Part shown: in pieces, positions 44,931-57,201 of the stretch
Layout of the letters: every line of letters starts with the position of its first letter
Position numbering within the stretch: position 1 is the stretch's first letter
NCBI GenBank assembly: GCA_032821775.1
Contig: JAVLRN010000003.1
Span: 1,984,001-2,048,000, forward strand
DNA: 64,000 bases
Direction of reading: 5' to 3'
Origin: Sanguinoderma infundibulare
Taxonomy: Eukaryota; Basidiomycota; Agaricomycetes; Polyporales; Polyporaceae
The notes under the pieces: model-generated
The model's database searches: none
Seen by the model: only the letters and a program-made list of their open reading frames with translations
What the model was told of the DNA's origin: nothing
Made by a program: the position numbers and the translations under genes

Positions 44931-47900
44931 TCAGGGGTCGTCTGGCGGCGCGCTCGACGCGACCGGGGCGCCCAGCGGGTCGATCGTCTCGAAGGGCGTG
45001 TCCGGGCCGGTGTCGTTGTCGTCGTCGGGCACGCGTCCAAAGTGCTTCGAGAGGCGTTCGATGACGAGCGGGTACGGCAGGTGCTGCGTGAGCTTCCGGC
45101 GGGCCTGGACGTTGAGCGAGTGGCGCGCGTCGAGCGCGCTGTCGAGCACGTTGGACGAGTGCGCGCCCTCGGAGAGCGAGAGCTTGATCGAGTACTCCTT
45201 GTCCGACTTGCCGCGGCCGTGATTGCGCTCGTAGAGCTCGAACGTGATGTGTGACTGCGCGGTCAGATGATGGTGAGCTGGGCAGACGCGGAAGGGGATG
45301 AAGGAATACGCACGCAATAGTCGAGCTCCGGAATGCGACGATTGGCGATCGGAAGACCGGACAGGAGCACAAGGTTGACGAGCGTGTGGATGTGGGACTC
45401 CTTCGTGAAATAGAGCGTCAGCCCGCACTCCTCATTATTCCGCGCGCGCTCCAGGTCGCCGACAACGTTGCGAAGAAGCGGCAACGATGTAAGCACACCG
45501 ATCTCCTCCCTGGATGGCAGGATCAGCACATTCAGCACGAGAACAAGAGCGGATAATGCACTCACTTCTCCTCGGGCTCGATGCCGTACTCCTGCGGAGC
45601 GACCAGGTCGAAGAGCGCCTTTGCGCGCCCGTACAGCTCGTGCAGCCGCCGATCGTGAGGCGCCTGCTCCGTCCTGCCGTCCTCGTTGAAAATCGAGAAC
45701 AGGAACGTGCGGTGATGGAGCGCGCAATACTTGATGGTGTCGTACAGCTCTGACACGCGGCTGGGGTCGAACTTCTCCTGCTTCACGTCACAAAAGTCCT
45801 CAAAGAGCTTCTCCCACCGCTCTCGGAAGAGCCACGGCTCGTCTCCGCAGCACCACCTCTCCTGGATCTTGTCGACGTCCATCGTCTCCCAGTTGCGGCG
45901 CATGATGTCTCGGAACGTGCTGAGGAGCTCGATGACCTCCTTCACCACCTCAACTGGCTCCTTCTTCATGCTCTTGGGCCAGGTGAGTTCGGGGCGCTTT
46001 TCGGGCTCCCCGGGGCGGAGGAGGATCTTGAGACGCTTCTTGACGTCGTCCATGAGGTCCTTGGCAGCGTTCGAGTCGTCGAGAAGGTCCTTCCTGACAA
46101 TGAGCTTGGGAGGCTTCTGGGCCGGAACAGAATTCTCTCGGCGTGGAGTATAGTGGCTACCTGAAGCATAACCATCGCTGGAAGAACGAGACGAGTGCAC
46201 TCCTGACTGGGCGCCGTTGTTGGCGGAAAGGGTGCTGGAAGTTGCAGACAAAGGCGAGGTATCGAAGAGAGCGGCGGCGAAGATCTCTGCGGAGGCGACG
46301 ACGCGACGTTCGGACGAAGTGTATATCTGCAAGACAGCGATCAGCGCGTGCCATGGGTTTTGACGCTAAGATCCGGGGTGGCATACCTTGACGTTCTTCA
46401 GAATATCCTTATCTGTATACAGCGTGAGGAGTGTGAGAGGCAGAGCAAGTGGACGGACGGACTCATAATAGAGATATCCTTCTTCATGTTCTCGCCCAGG
46501 TCGCGTGATTGGTACCGCGCGGAGTGCGTGAACTCGCCCCCCCACTTGAACACCAGGGTCAGCTTTGTCAACTTGCGCACCTGGCCCGGCTGCCTCCTCG
46601 AGTACACCGGTTTCAGCTGTGCCTTGGTACCCGGCAGGTCGATCTTGCTGAACAGGGCGTTGTTGAGTTGCGTGAGCTTCACGAGGTCCTCCCCATCGGC
46701 TCCAAGGCCCTTCGCCTCCTCGACGGCGGTTGCGATGCGGTTCAGCTGGCTGCGTTCACGCAGGATGATCTCCTCGCGCTCGCCGTCGAGGAGGGTGACG
46801 AAGGGCTGAGTCCATCGCTCACCGATGGGGAAGTTGAACTTGAGCTTCTGCTTTGGTGTGCGATCCGCATGGCGGAAAACAGTGACGTTCGCCTTCAGGA
46901 GCCAGGTAGGCTCCTCGACTGTCGCCTCGGCTGCTGGGAGTGGACGCTCGGGAGATGCGGCGACATGGAGACAGAGGGTGGCAAGGATCTCTGCGGTGCG
47001 GTCTGCGACAAGGAAGTGAGCAACCATGGCTGAGGTTGAAAAGAAGAAAAGGCGAGGGAAGATGGTATATATGCTTACCGTAGTAGGTATCGTTTCCCTT
47101 TACGAAGCTCCAGCCATTGACATCGATAACCTGGCTTTGACGGCCGCCATCGCAGCGAAGCATGTCAAAGCCACAGACCATCTGGCCAAATCCGTCACTG
47201 ATGCGACGCGCCCAAGCTGTTTCCTCCTCGCTGAGGTGTGTGATGAACCTTAGACTTTGGTCAGCAAGTGGCCGAAAATAGCACGTTTATGGCAAAGGCA
47301 CCTGATCTCCTTCCCTTCTGTGTTGCGTCGGACGACACCGTCCACGACAGGAGATTTGCGAGTCTCGGCGTGGGTGTAATCGAGCCCGACAGTGTAGACC
47401 TTGATGTCCTCCGAGTTATCGACGTCGACGAACTTCTCGTAAATATAGGATCCATCCGTTCTAGGGTAGTTCAGGTGAGGGTCCAACTCACTCGACTTAT
47501 TTCCGACCTGGTATAATCAAAATATCGATTCGGGCTTGTTCAGCCTCCGATATTGACACCGAGAATGGAGACCGCACGGACCTTTCGGAATAGTCGCCTG
47601 CCACCGCCATCGCGGAAATATATGTAGACATTGTGGTCTTCGCCGCTGACGGGTTTCTCGACGAATGGCTTCTCCATGACTTGTCCGTCTATGATGATAG
47701 CATTTCCATCCTCGCTCAGAGTGACCTCGGGGGTGACCTGAAATCCGCCGAGCGTGATTCCGACCTTCTTTTTCATGAGATCTCGCAGCTCGTCGTCAAT
47801 CTTGGGACCTCCATCCCGCGAGACTTCGAGACGGCGAGGTGTGGGGACTCTGAGGTGGTCAAGAACGGCCCCGACCAGTCTTCGATCCCAAAGGAGGGCC

Positions 47901-48340
47901 TGTGGAGGTAAATCATTGATGCAGTGGGGTTGCCGTAACTTGACGTAAGAGATGGCCTTGTCAAGGGGGAAGTCGGTGGAGAAGAACGAGATGAGGACAT
48001 CACATCGCGGCCAGTTCTCAACATCTGCACGACACGCGTCAATCGCGGGACCGCAAGGAAAAGTGCAGGGAGAATGGGCACCTTCGTCGAGGATGACCTT
48101 GTCGCCGAATACCTTGACCTCGATGGCTCCATTCGACCGCTCGACCAATCGGGTCAGAATTTCCCGCATTGCTTTCGACCGGGCCTTAACGTCCATCGCG
48201 CAGATGCCGAGAATGATTGGGGGCCCCGTGTGGTCCGTGAGTGCAGAAAGGTCCGAATGCGAGCCATTTGGAGAGGGAGTCGAGGTCCTCGGGTTGGACG
48301 CAGAGCTAGGGGAGCGCTCAGGAGAATGGACGAAAGTCAT
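44931..48340 (-). CDS. asp1: Inositol hexakisphosphate/diphosphoinositol pentakisphosphate kinase (Asp1/Vip1/PPIP5K)
   Basis: Bifunctional enzyme that makes and breaks 1-pyrophosphates of inositol phosphates (IP8/1-IP7), controlling phosphate homeostasis, microtubules and polar growth. The start is [13 protein letters not shown] at 48340; a Ser/Pro-rich leader precedes the kinase. The ATP-grasp kinase domain has [70 protein letters not shown], then [19 protein letters not shown] and VCGFDMLR...[13 protein letters not shown]. The histidine-acid-phosphatase-like domain begins [16 protein letters not shown] (RHxxRxP) and includes [40 protein letters not shown], and [18 protein letters not shown]. 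The protein ends [11 protein letters not shown]. Around ten introns interrupt it. It shares a 510-base divergent promoter with the copper ATPase. See the separate entry for the open frame after the stop. Confidence 0.93.
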
Positions 48341-48850
48341 CTTGCCAAAGCAGTCTTAAAGAGTCGTCTCAGGAGTTCGTGAAAGCCAAGATGATTTTGG
48401 AAGATTCCGGAGCGAGTTCTTTATTTTACAGAGTGGAAGTGAGAGGAAACGAGAGCAGGAGGAGGGCGGAGGGGACGGGAGGTGGCCGTCGTGTGCGCGA
48501 ACCGACGCCAGGCCAAAACCACGAGCAGAGGCGCCCGGAGCCCGGGAAATAGCCGATTAACCTTTTGGGACGCTGACTCAGCAAATGGTCATCGGGGTGC
48601 GCGGATCGATCGCTCAGATCTTTGTCAGGCCGAAACGGGCGAGGCATTTGTGCGATTCTGCGAGCCAATGACGAATGGCGATGGTCATGCTCTTTGGCGC
48701 CTCTGAGGCATTTTCTGGACACTCGCTGACCAGTCCCCCCTCCAAACCGGCTACTTATACCCCCCATGCGCCCTTGTCGTTCCGACAAATCGACGCCTTC
48801 GCACCTACCTTCTACCTTCGCCGAACTTTCCCCCTCATAGCCTGCGTACG
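48341..48850. other. Divergent promoter region, asp1 / copper ATPase
   Basis: 510 bases between two divergent ATGs. No clear TATA box, GATA site or copper-response element was found by eye. Confidence 0.45.
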
Positions 48851-51800
48851 ATGTCGGGGCCAAGAATAGAGAGTCACCGTCGCCCTTCTTCGCGCAGGGC
48901 TCCGCCACCCCGTCTTGACGGCATCTCCACCATAGCTCCCCAAACAAGCGGGATAGTTACCACAATCCTCGTGTCCAACATGCATTGCGGAAGGTCAGTT
49001 TCCCTTCGTTTCTATATCCGTTGGGACAATTACATAACGCCGTTCGTGCAGTTGCGTCAACACCATACAGGAAGCTCTCTCCTCGTTATCTCCTCCCCCT
49101 TCCTCCGTCGACGTGTCTATCGTCACCCAGTCGGTCACTATCCACCACCCTCGCGCCTTGTCCCCCTCCATGTTGAAAACTGCGATTGACGACGCTGGAT
49201 ACGACATCCTCGCCACCCCGTCTCAAGAGACTTTGGCGTCCGACCCCCAGCCGACTTGGTCTACCAACCTCGCTGGGCTCGCCGGCATCGTCACGCCAAA
49301 GGACATGAAGCACCTCGACAACTGTGCCCAATGTCGGGCCGAACGCGCTGGACAACACAACGCTCGCCTCGTCGATAACCCCGGCTTCGAGCATCAGGTT
49401 CGTACCGAGCTTGTCTGTCGCAAATATCGCAGCACTGACCTCGATTGTCTCAACATCCCAGAGTGCAACGTCCGACGCGTCTCCGGATGAGAAGAAGCTA
49501 CCAGTCGACGTGCCGGAGGATGGAGGCGACCGCCAAGGACACTCCGCGTCGGTGCCTTCCCGGTTAACGCTCTTAGTGGGCGGCATGACCTGCGCATCCT
49601 GTTCGCGCGCCGTAACTTCGGCAGCCTGCGACCTTCCAGGAGTATCGGACCTCGTCGTCGACCTACTTGGGAACTCGGCAACTCTTACTGTCTCCCGTGC
49701 CGACGTCACACATACTGTGGTCTCCGCGATTGAAGACATCGGGTACACCGCGGAAGTCGTGAGCCTCGAGCCGCTCCAGAATTCCCATCCGGAGAAGAAA
49801 GTTTCCCGAACAGAAAGCCACGAGGACGGTCCTGTGCACGTTGAGCTTTCCGTCGGTGGCATGACTTGCGCGTCATGTGTTACCACCGTGTCGGGTTTGC
49901 TCTCGGGCATTCCTGGCGTTTCGGAGATCGCGGTCAACTTGATTGGCAAGTCGGCGACGGCGCTCATTGCGAACCGTGAACTTGCTCCCCGGCTGGAAGA
50001 CGCCATTAACGACGCTGGCTACGAGGCGGAAGTCGTCGGCCTGCATCCGATTGAACGGCACGACGATGAAGGGATAGGCCTTCGAACCATTTCTTTGCGT
50101 GTCAACGGGATGTTCTGCTCGTGAGTCTGCTCTTTGCCTGCAGCCCGAACGTCGCCCACGAACGCTAACCATCACACAGGCACTGTCCTGGAAAGGTCAT
50201 GAGCGCACTGAAAGTGCTTGGACCGGACGTAACAGTCGAGAAAGCACTCACCTCACTCACAGACCCGATTCTGACCGTGACGTACAAGCCAAACCCTCCA
50301 GACATGACAATACGCACCATCATCAAAGCAGTCGAGGGGGCGGCAGAGCCAGGGACGCCCTTCACGGCAGCCATCTACCGTCCACCTTCGCTTGAAGACC
50401 GCGCACGGTACATGCAACGCCGCGAGCTGCGGCACCTCCTCTGGCGGCTCCTCTTCTCCATTGTCGCCGCCATCCCGATGCTCATTATCGGCGTCGTCTA
50501 CATGACGCTCGTGCCGTCCAGCAATGCCGTCCGCATGTGGCTGGAGGAGCCGATCTGGGCGGGGAACGCGTCGCGCGGCGTGTGGGCGATGTTCTTCATG
50601 GCGACCCCGGTGATGTTCTACAGCGCAGGCGTGTTCCACAGGCGGAGCCTCCGCGAGATCTACGCGCTCTGGAGAAAGGGAAGCCGGACCCCGGTCTGGA
50701 AGAGGTTTGTCAGGTTCGGTAGCATGAACCTCCTGGTATGTCCTTGCCCCGAGGCTGCCCCGTCGACGTCACCGACTGACCTTGCCACACAGGTCTCCAC
50801 GGGTGTGTCCGTCGCGTACTTCGCGTCGATCGCGCTTCTTGGGCTTGCTGCCACGCAAACACGTTCAACCACTGGACGAGGGGACACCACGACGTACTTC
50901 GATTCCGTCGTCTTCCTGACGATGTTCCTGCTGGCTGGTGAGTGTAACGAAGAGAGCGTGTTTGGCGCTCAAATTGACATTGAACCTTGTGACCCAATTT
51001 AGGTCGGTTCCTGGAGGCGTTTAGCAAGGGCCACACCGCAGACGCTATCACCGCGCTTGGCAAGCTGCGCCCCGCGTCTGCGCTGCTTGTCGTGCCTGCA
51101 TCCGAGGCAGCCTCCTCGACCGAGCTCTCACAATCGAACTCGAGCGACACAGCTTCCCAGGAACGCGATCCGGAGAAAGGCGACGCGGAAAGCGAGGAGC
51201 AGAACCTGGTCTCGAAGCCGGGAACGAAGGCCGCGCGCGTCGATGCCGAATGGCTCGAGGTCGGCGACGTCGTCCGCGTGTTGCACGGCGCGAGCCCGCC
51301 GGCCGACGGAACGATCACCTCGGGGGACGGCGGCGCGTTTGACGAGAGCTCGCTCACGGGCGAGTCTAGGCTCGTGAAGAAACAGGTCGGCGACAAGGTC
51401 TTCTTGGGCACGATCAACAAGGCTGGCGTCGTCGACGTGCGCGTGGACGAGATCGGCGGGCAGACGATGCTGGACCACGTCGTGAAGGTCGTTCGCGAGG
51501 GCCAGACGAGGCGCGCACCCATCGAGCGGCTAGTGGACATCATCACTGGTTATTTCGTCCCCGTTGTCACCTTCCTGGCGATCGCCACCTGGGTGATCTG
51601 GCTTGGGCTCGGCTTTGGCGGTGTGCTGCCACAGAGCTACCTCGACATCGAAGTCGGAGGTTGGGGTGAGCACTCGTCTTCCCATTGCTTACGAGGCGCG
51701 TATACTAACCTTTCGTCATAGCTGTCTGGTCCCTCGAGTTCGCCATCGCCGTCTTTGTCGTCGCCTGCCCGTGCGGCATCGGTCTCGCCGCGCCCACGGC

Positions 51801-53158
51801 TCTGCTCGTCGGCTCCGGGCTCGCCGCCAAGTACGGCATCCTCGCGCGCGGCGGGGGTGAGGCGTTCCAGGAGGCGGCCCAGCTCGACGTCGTCGTCTTC
51901 GACAAGACCGGCACTCTGACCGAAGGCGGGGACCCCAAGGTGACGGACGCCGAAGTCATCATCGCAGAGAGCGCCGACGTCGGTCTGTCTCGGGAGGAGA
52001 TTTTGGGAGTGGCGATGGAGATCGAGTCGGCGAGCTCGCACCCGCTTGCCACTGCCATCCGCGGTTACTGCGAGGCGAATGGCGCAAAGTTGCAAAGCGG
52101 CGCGTCCGTCGAGGAGACGCCTGGTCGTGGACTGAAGGCCACATTCGCGTCTTTGAAGTGCACGGCCGTCATCGGGAACGAGCCATGGATGGCGCAGCAC
52201 CACGCCAAGGTCGACGGGAGGATATCCGAGCTACTCCACTCCTGGAAGTCGCAAGGGAAGAGTGTTGTGCTCCTCGCCGTCCAGCCCGAGCGCGATGCTG
52301 CTGCATCCGAATTCGTCGTCGTTGCCGCATTTGCCGTTGCCGACCCCATCCGACCGGAAGCCAAGCAGGTACTTTCGCGCCTACAGTGGCAGGGATTAGG
52401 GACGTGGATGATTTCGGGAGACAACGCGGTGACGGCGAAAGCCGTCGCTCGTTCGGTGGGCATCCCGGAGACGAACGTGATCGCTGAAGTACTCCCCCAC
52501 CAGAAGGTAAGCGAGAAGGGTGATCACCTCCCAGTCACTTTCAAACTGACGCTGTTTCACAGGCAGAGAAGGTCCGGTGGCTGCAGCAAGTTGGGATGAA
52601 GCGGCCTCCAAGCAGGCTGTGGAAGCTCTTCAGTCGTCGAAGGCTGAATGAGCGCTGCATCGTAGCGATGGTCGGCGACGGTATCAACGACGCCCCAGCT
52701 CTAACCGCTGCAGACGTGGGCATCGCTATCGGGTCCGGCAGCGACGTCGCCATTTCGAGCGCGTCGTTCATCCTGGTGTCCTCTAACCTTCGCAGTCTGC
52801 TGACGTTGACGGACCTATCGCGGACGGTGTTCAATCGTGTCAAGTTCAACTTTGTGAGTACTTGCCTTCGGAGATGAGTGTATGTTTTGCGTGCTGACAG
52901 ATATCGCTTCTAGTTCTGGGCATCCGTGTATAACTTAGTTATGCTTCCGATCGCCGCGGGCGTTGTCTACCCTGCTGGTCATGCTAGACTTGCACCTGTA
53001 TGGGCGTCGTTGGCTATGGCACTTTCGTAAGTGAAGGCCACCTACATCATACCGTCCACCTGTTCTGACCTGTTTCTCGCAGATCTGTGTCAGTGGTATG
53101 CAGCTCGCTCCTGCTCAGGTTATACCGCGAGCCCAAAATCTCCACGACATCTCAGTAA
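48851..53158 (+). CDS. CCC2: Copper-transporting P1B-type ATPase (Ccc2/ATP7 family)
   Basis: Golgi copper pump that loads secreted cuproenzymes, such as the ferroxidase of high-affinity iron uptake. Ten exons (48851-48993, 49052-49397, 49462-50120, 50180-50735, 50793-50937, 51003-51665, 51722-52506, 52563-52853, 52914-53026, 53083-53158) give 1,258 residues. Four N-terminal metal-binding domains carry MHCGSC (split by intron 1), MTCASC, MTCASC and MFCSHC (split by intron 3). Membrane helices follow, then the actuator TGES in [12 protein letters not shown], the channel motif [13 protein letters not shown] (CPC), the phosphorylation site [10 protein letters not shown], the SSHPLATAI His-Pro motif, [11 protein letters not shown], and the hinge [20 protein letters not shown] is followed by G where most relatives have A. 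A polar 60-residue insertion (about 51100-51230) sits before the actuator. The C-terminus is short. Confidence 0.95.
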
Positions 53159-53284
53159 ACATAGATTAAATGCAACGGGACCTATGATATGTCTTGCATA
53201 CTGCCCGTTGTATCGAGTTTATGCCGCTGTACTTGGTAACATTACAACAATCTGTTCCTAGCGATAGTATACAGCAAGATACAA

Positions 53285-56200
53285 TCAAGCACGTGCCTGC
53301 TGTTCCTTCTTCGTCTTGTAGAAATCCGTGAAGGACAGGCGAATCCCTAAGAACCGGCAGTCGAGGTCGGGATGTGTCGTGAGTCCCTGAACGATGGCCT
53401 GCACGCGTTCGGAGAATGACATCCCGTAATCTTTGACCCGGGCGAGAATGCCTGGTAGCGACTCTTCGGTGTACCTGCGGTCTCCGCTTTGGTCGAATCG
53501 CGTGATCACGCCCTGTATGGGACGTTACTTTCAAGGGCGTGAGATAGAAGATTAAGTGACGGACCCGCGCTGCATCCTTCTCGGCGTCTCGCCTTGCTGA
53601 CTCCGTCAAGCAATAGTTGTACAAATCATCCTGACACTCTATTAGTACACATCATCCCGTTCCTAATTTGTGAGGTGCTCACAGTAGCCTCGCGAAACTG
53701 CAGAATCAACGTGAACACATCCCGGACTTGGTTCAGGAGGTTCTCTTCCCGACCACTCTTCGAACTGATCAAGAGCACCTTCTTGACCATACGATCCAGA
53801 TACGCCCGGTGGTTCTCGATGAGCGCGTCGAGGTCGCCCTCCTTCTTCTCGATGAAGTTGTAGAGGTCCTGCCACGAGCACTCGATGACCTCAAGGTGGC
53901 AGTACGCCTCTAGTTGCCGGACGAAGTGGACCATCTCGGCCATCACGAGCCGGACTTGGTGCCAGTCGTAGTCAAGTTCTGCGGACTTCCGCTCAGTATC
54001 GCGGTGTTCACAAGCACGCATTGCTTCAAGAAGTACTGACCTGGTATCCGGAGGAACGTCTTCGCGCCCCCGGCGATGCGCATCCAGCTCGCGTTGAGCG
54101 TGCTCGCGACGCGCTTGACTTTCCATAGGTGGTAGAACAGCTTGAGGTACTTGACGATCGCCGTCGGGTCGAGCACGGTGTCGATCGGCGCGTCGACCTT
54201 GTATTCGAGCGTGAAGACGTCCCAGCCAATCTCGCCGTGCGAGTACTCGAGCATCCGCGCGTCGAGCCGGCGCAGCACGTCTGGTGGGTCGTTCTGCGCG
54301 TTGGTGGACCGGAGGGCGGATTCGAGGGTGGCGGTGAGGTTGTGTCGGTACAGAGCGTTGGCGGGGCGTGACAGGCTTGGCCTATGATGCATGGTGTGAG
54401 TCGACAGACTGCACCGCACGTGGAAAGAACGTACCCGAGAGTGTCCATTAACTGCTCCGCGAAGTCACCATAGCCCAGCAAGAGGTAGTGCTTCAGGGCC
54501 AATAGATGATCTAGCAACCGGTACTTCTCGAAAAAGACATCGAACAAACGTTGACTCGCGATCTGGTACGCCGTGTCGATCGACCGCTCCAGACCCATAA
54601 TATCGCTGTACTGCAAAGCTAAGAAACAAATGAACAACCGGCGCAGAGACATCTCGCGCGACGACCACTCACTACCGCCCGTATTGCTGAGCTTCTCTCG
54701 TGTCGCAACCCAATCGCTGTCGTGGCAGCTGTACCGGATAAAGTTCAAGCTCTTTCCTGTTGAAAAGATCTGCGAACGGTGAGGTCGTCCCAACGCTTAT
54801 AATGACGAAAAATAATACCTTGCGCCCAAAGGTTTCGCCCACAAAAGCTGGGAGCATTTCCTTCTGGAACCGGTACTTCTGCTCCCACAGCTGAAGACCG
54901 CCGGCATGGTCCTCAGACACATCCTCTACATCGCCCCCGCCGAAGCCGCCATCGCCCGAAAGCTGACCAACGCCCTGCAATGAAGGCTGCATGTACTGCA
55001 AATGGGCGAGTTCAGGGTCGACTGCAACAAAGAATTCTGCGAATGGGTCGTGGAGCTCTCCGGAGAATAGCCATCTGTGCAGGGTAGCAAAGAAGGGTTT
55101 CGAGACCTGGAAGCTGGAGGTCAGGTGGATAGTAGTCAACCAAAAGACGAAAAGGTCCCGACCTCTTCGAGCAGCTGACTTGTGAACTTGCGAATGAATG
55201 GATCACCGTTCTCGGCATATCCATGGATGAGGTTGACCAAGGCGCCGCCATGTGCGTCTGTATGAGCAAGGTTAGCCGGCATCGTCTAAGGGGAGCAGAC
55301 GGCAAGAAATGACCTCTAGCGCCCTCAACGCACACGCTCATCATGCGCATTCGTAGCCTCCAGTCCTCTATCCACACATCGAGTCGTTTCAAAGTCAAGC
55401 TAGTCTCTTCTTCGCGTGGTCGGACATTGTCGACACCATTCGCACGTCCGAGGTCGTCCGTTTTGGGCACTGTTGCCATCTGCGACTCGAGGACGGCGAT
55501 GAGTCTGTAGTACTCGGTAAGTTGTGTTTGTAGATGGTGACAAAGGCTCTGCTCTATCATGCCAACCCCGACCTGCCCTTCTCGTTCGCGGACGAACGAG
55601 TCTACGCGCTGATACAAATGACCGACCTCTGCAAGCCGGTGTATCAACGCTCGAGTGGGGTTGGGTATGTAAAATCTCTTTTGACGAACGTGAGGATGAT
55701 GCGTTGACGCGATGGTGTGAAAGAACTGGCTTACGGGGTCTTCTGCGAATATGAGCTCCTTGTTCTGCTCAGAATCCTTCGAGACTGTGAACTGGACATA
55801 TTTTCCGGAGATCCCCTGAAGAAGGTACAATGTGTCGCGCAGGATGAGGTGTTCGGGTATATGCGGTTGACCTGTGCAGCATCAGGCACCTGTCCGTTTC
55901 GCCCCTGAGCGAGACACGAACCTATTGATAGACGGTGTTCTCGAAGAAGATCGGCTTTTGACTTGCCCTTCGGTCCTTTCGCGGGAGGTGGAGGTTCAAT
56001 CAGGGTAGTTGCTTTAGATGAAGTTCGTGATGGAGGTGGCGGGGCAAGTGACGGGAGGAAGGAAGAAGCTATAGTGGTGGGTGTGGGGGTCGAAGCAAGA
56101 GAGTACAGGAATTGGAGGGATGCATGTTTTCTGCTCAGCACAGGCTTGGTAGAGACATCTCAGCCTGAGGGTAAACACAAGTGGCATGTGTCCTCACCTG

Positions 56201-56570
56201 CTCCAGCAGCCTTGATAACAGGTTTGTAAAGCGGAGGGCACTTGAACCGCCCGGGGTGGTCTGGAGGACTGGGGTTTGTTCAAGTGAGCTCCAAATGGGA
56301 GACAAGGGAAGTCACTAACGATGCCGCTTTACGAGGTCCGCTAAGTGCCCTATGTCCTTCTCTACGGAATGGCCTATGTGACTGTGCGCGAATGTAAGTC
56401 TTGGACGCGACCTTGAACAGAACCCAAGCTTTCAAGAGATGTATCCGAGTGAACTGGGGCTACCTGCTCAAGATATCTTCGCAATGAGCCACGAGCTGGC
56501 GCTTCAACCGTTCATCTTGTCGTGCGGTAGGGACGAGGGAGTAAACGAGAGACTCGAGAGCAGCAGACAT
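53285..56570 (-). CDS. Gamma-tubulin complex component 3 (GCP3/Spc98/Alp6)
   Basis: Core subunit of the gamma-tubulin small complex that nucleates microtubules at spindle pole bodies. The start MSAALESLVYSLVPTARQDE at 56570 is the N-terminus of a short first exon; the stop is TGA at 53287-53285. Exons in order encode AHSHIGHSVEKDIGHLADLV, a Pro-rich linker (SLAPPPPSRTSSKATTLIEP), then the GRIP1 domain: EHLILRDTLYLLQGISGKYV, VGHLYQRVDSFV, HHLQTQLTEYYRLIAVLESQ, SLTLKRLDVWIEDWRLRMRM, LHRWLFSGELHDPFAEFFV, IFSTGKSLNFIRYSCHDSDW. The GRIP2 domain follows with LERSIDTAYQIASQRLFDVF, KHYLLLGYGDFAEQLMD, GWDVFTLEYKVDAPIDTVLD, LKLFYHLWKVKRV, and VIECSWQDLYNFIEKKEGDL. These blocks fit GCP3 better than GCP2. 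About eleven introns. The gene is divergent from the IQGAP gene. Confidence 0.88.
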
Positions 56571-57201
56571 GGCAGATCATAGTCAAGTACGGCCACAGGC
56601 GCGTCAGGACGCGACGCGCGACTCTGCACATAGCAGCCGAAGCCACCCACGCGTTATGCAGACCACTGAATCGAGATTTCGCCTTCGCAATGCCCCCCGG
56701 TTTACCTGAATATGCATAGGAAATCTCTTCCTCACCACTCAGAAATCGGCACCAAGGTTGACAGTATTCCATCGCTCGTCCTCGAACAGCAGGAATGTCG
56801 TGACATAAGCGCCCAGTCGGGTTCTCTGCAATACTCGGAGCGCAACATGGAGAATGCACGTCAATCTGATGAATGCTTTGGTCTGTTGGCAGATTTGAGG
56901 CGATTTTTTCATGAGGAAAACATTTAGAATGCCATCGGTGTGGCTGATAGAGGGGCGGGAGAAGGCGTGGCGCGAGCAGCACCGAGCAGGGTTCCGGAAG
57001 CGGTCGTCATTGGACTCGGTCTGCCCTCCGCCCCGACTGCAGTGACTCGCTCGCTCTCTCCCCGCTGCCTATCGTGCTGTCCCACAACCGTGTTCCGCTC
57101 CTCACATCGTCAGCCTTACGCTTACCATCCTTCGCGCATCCTCCATTTCCTGCTGGGCATAGCCCAGTTCCCGTTACGACCCTCACGACCACCCCACGAC
57201 T
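56571..57201. other. Divergent intergenic region, GCP3 / IQGAP
   Basis: About 630 bases with both promoters. A frame at 56940-57506 overlaps the IQGAP start but has no domain. Nothing else recognised. Confidence 0.45.

Noticed and set aside
44458..45222. 254-codon plus-strand frame
   Set aside because: Antisense shadow of the asp1 3' part and its extension, caused by GC-rich third positions.
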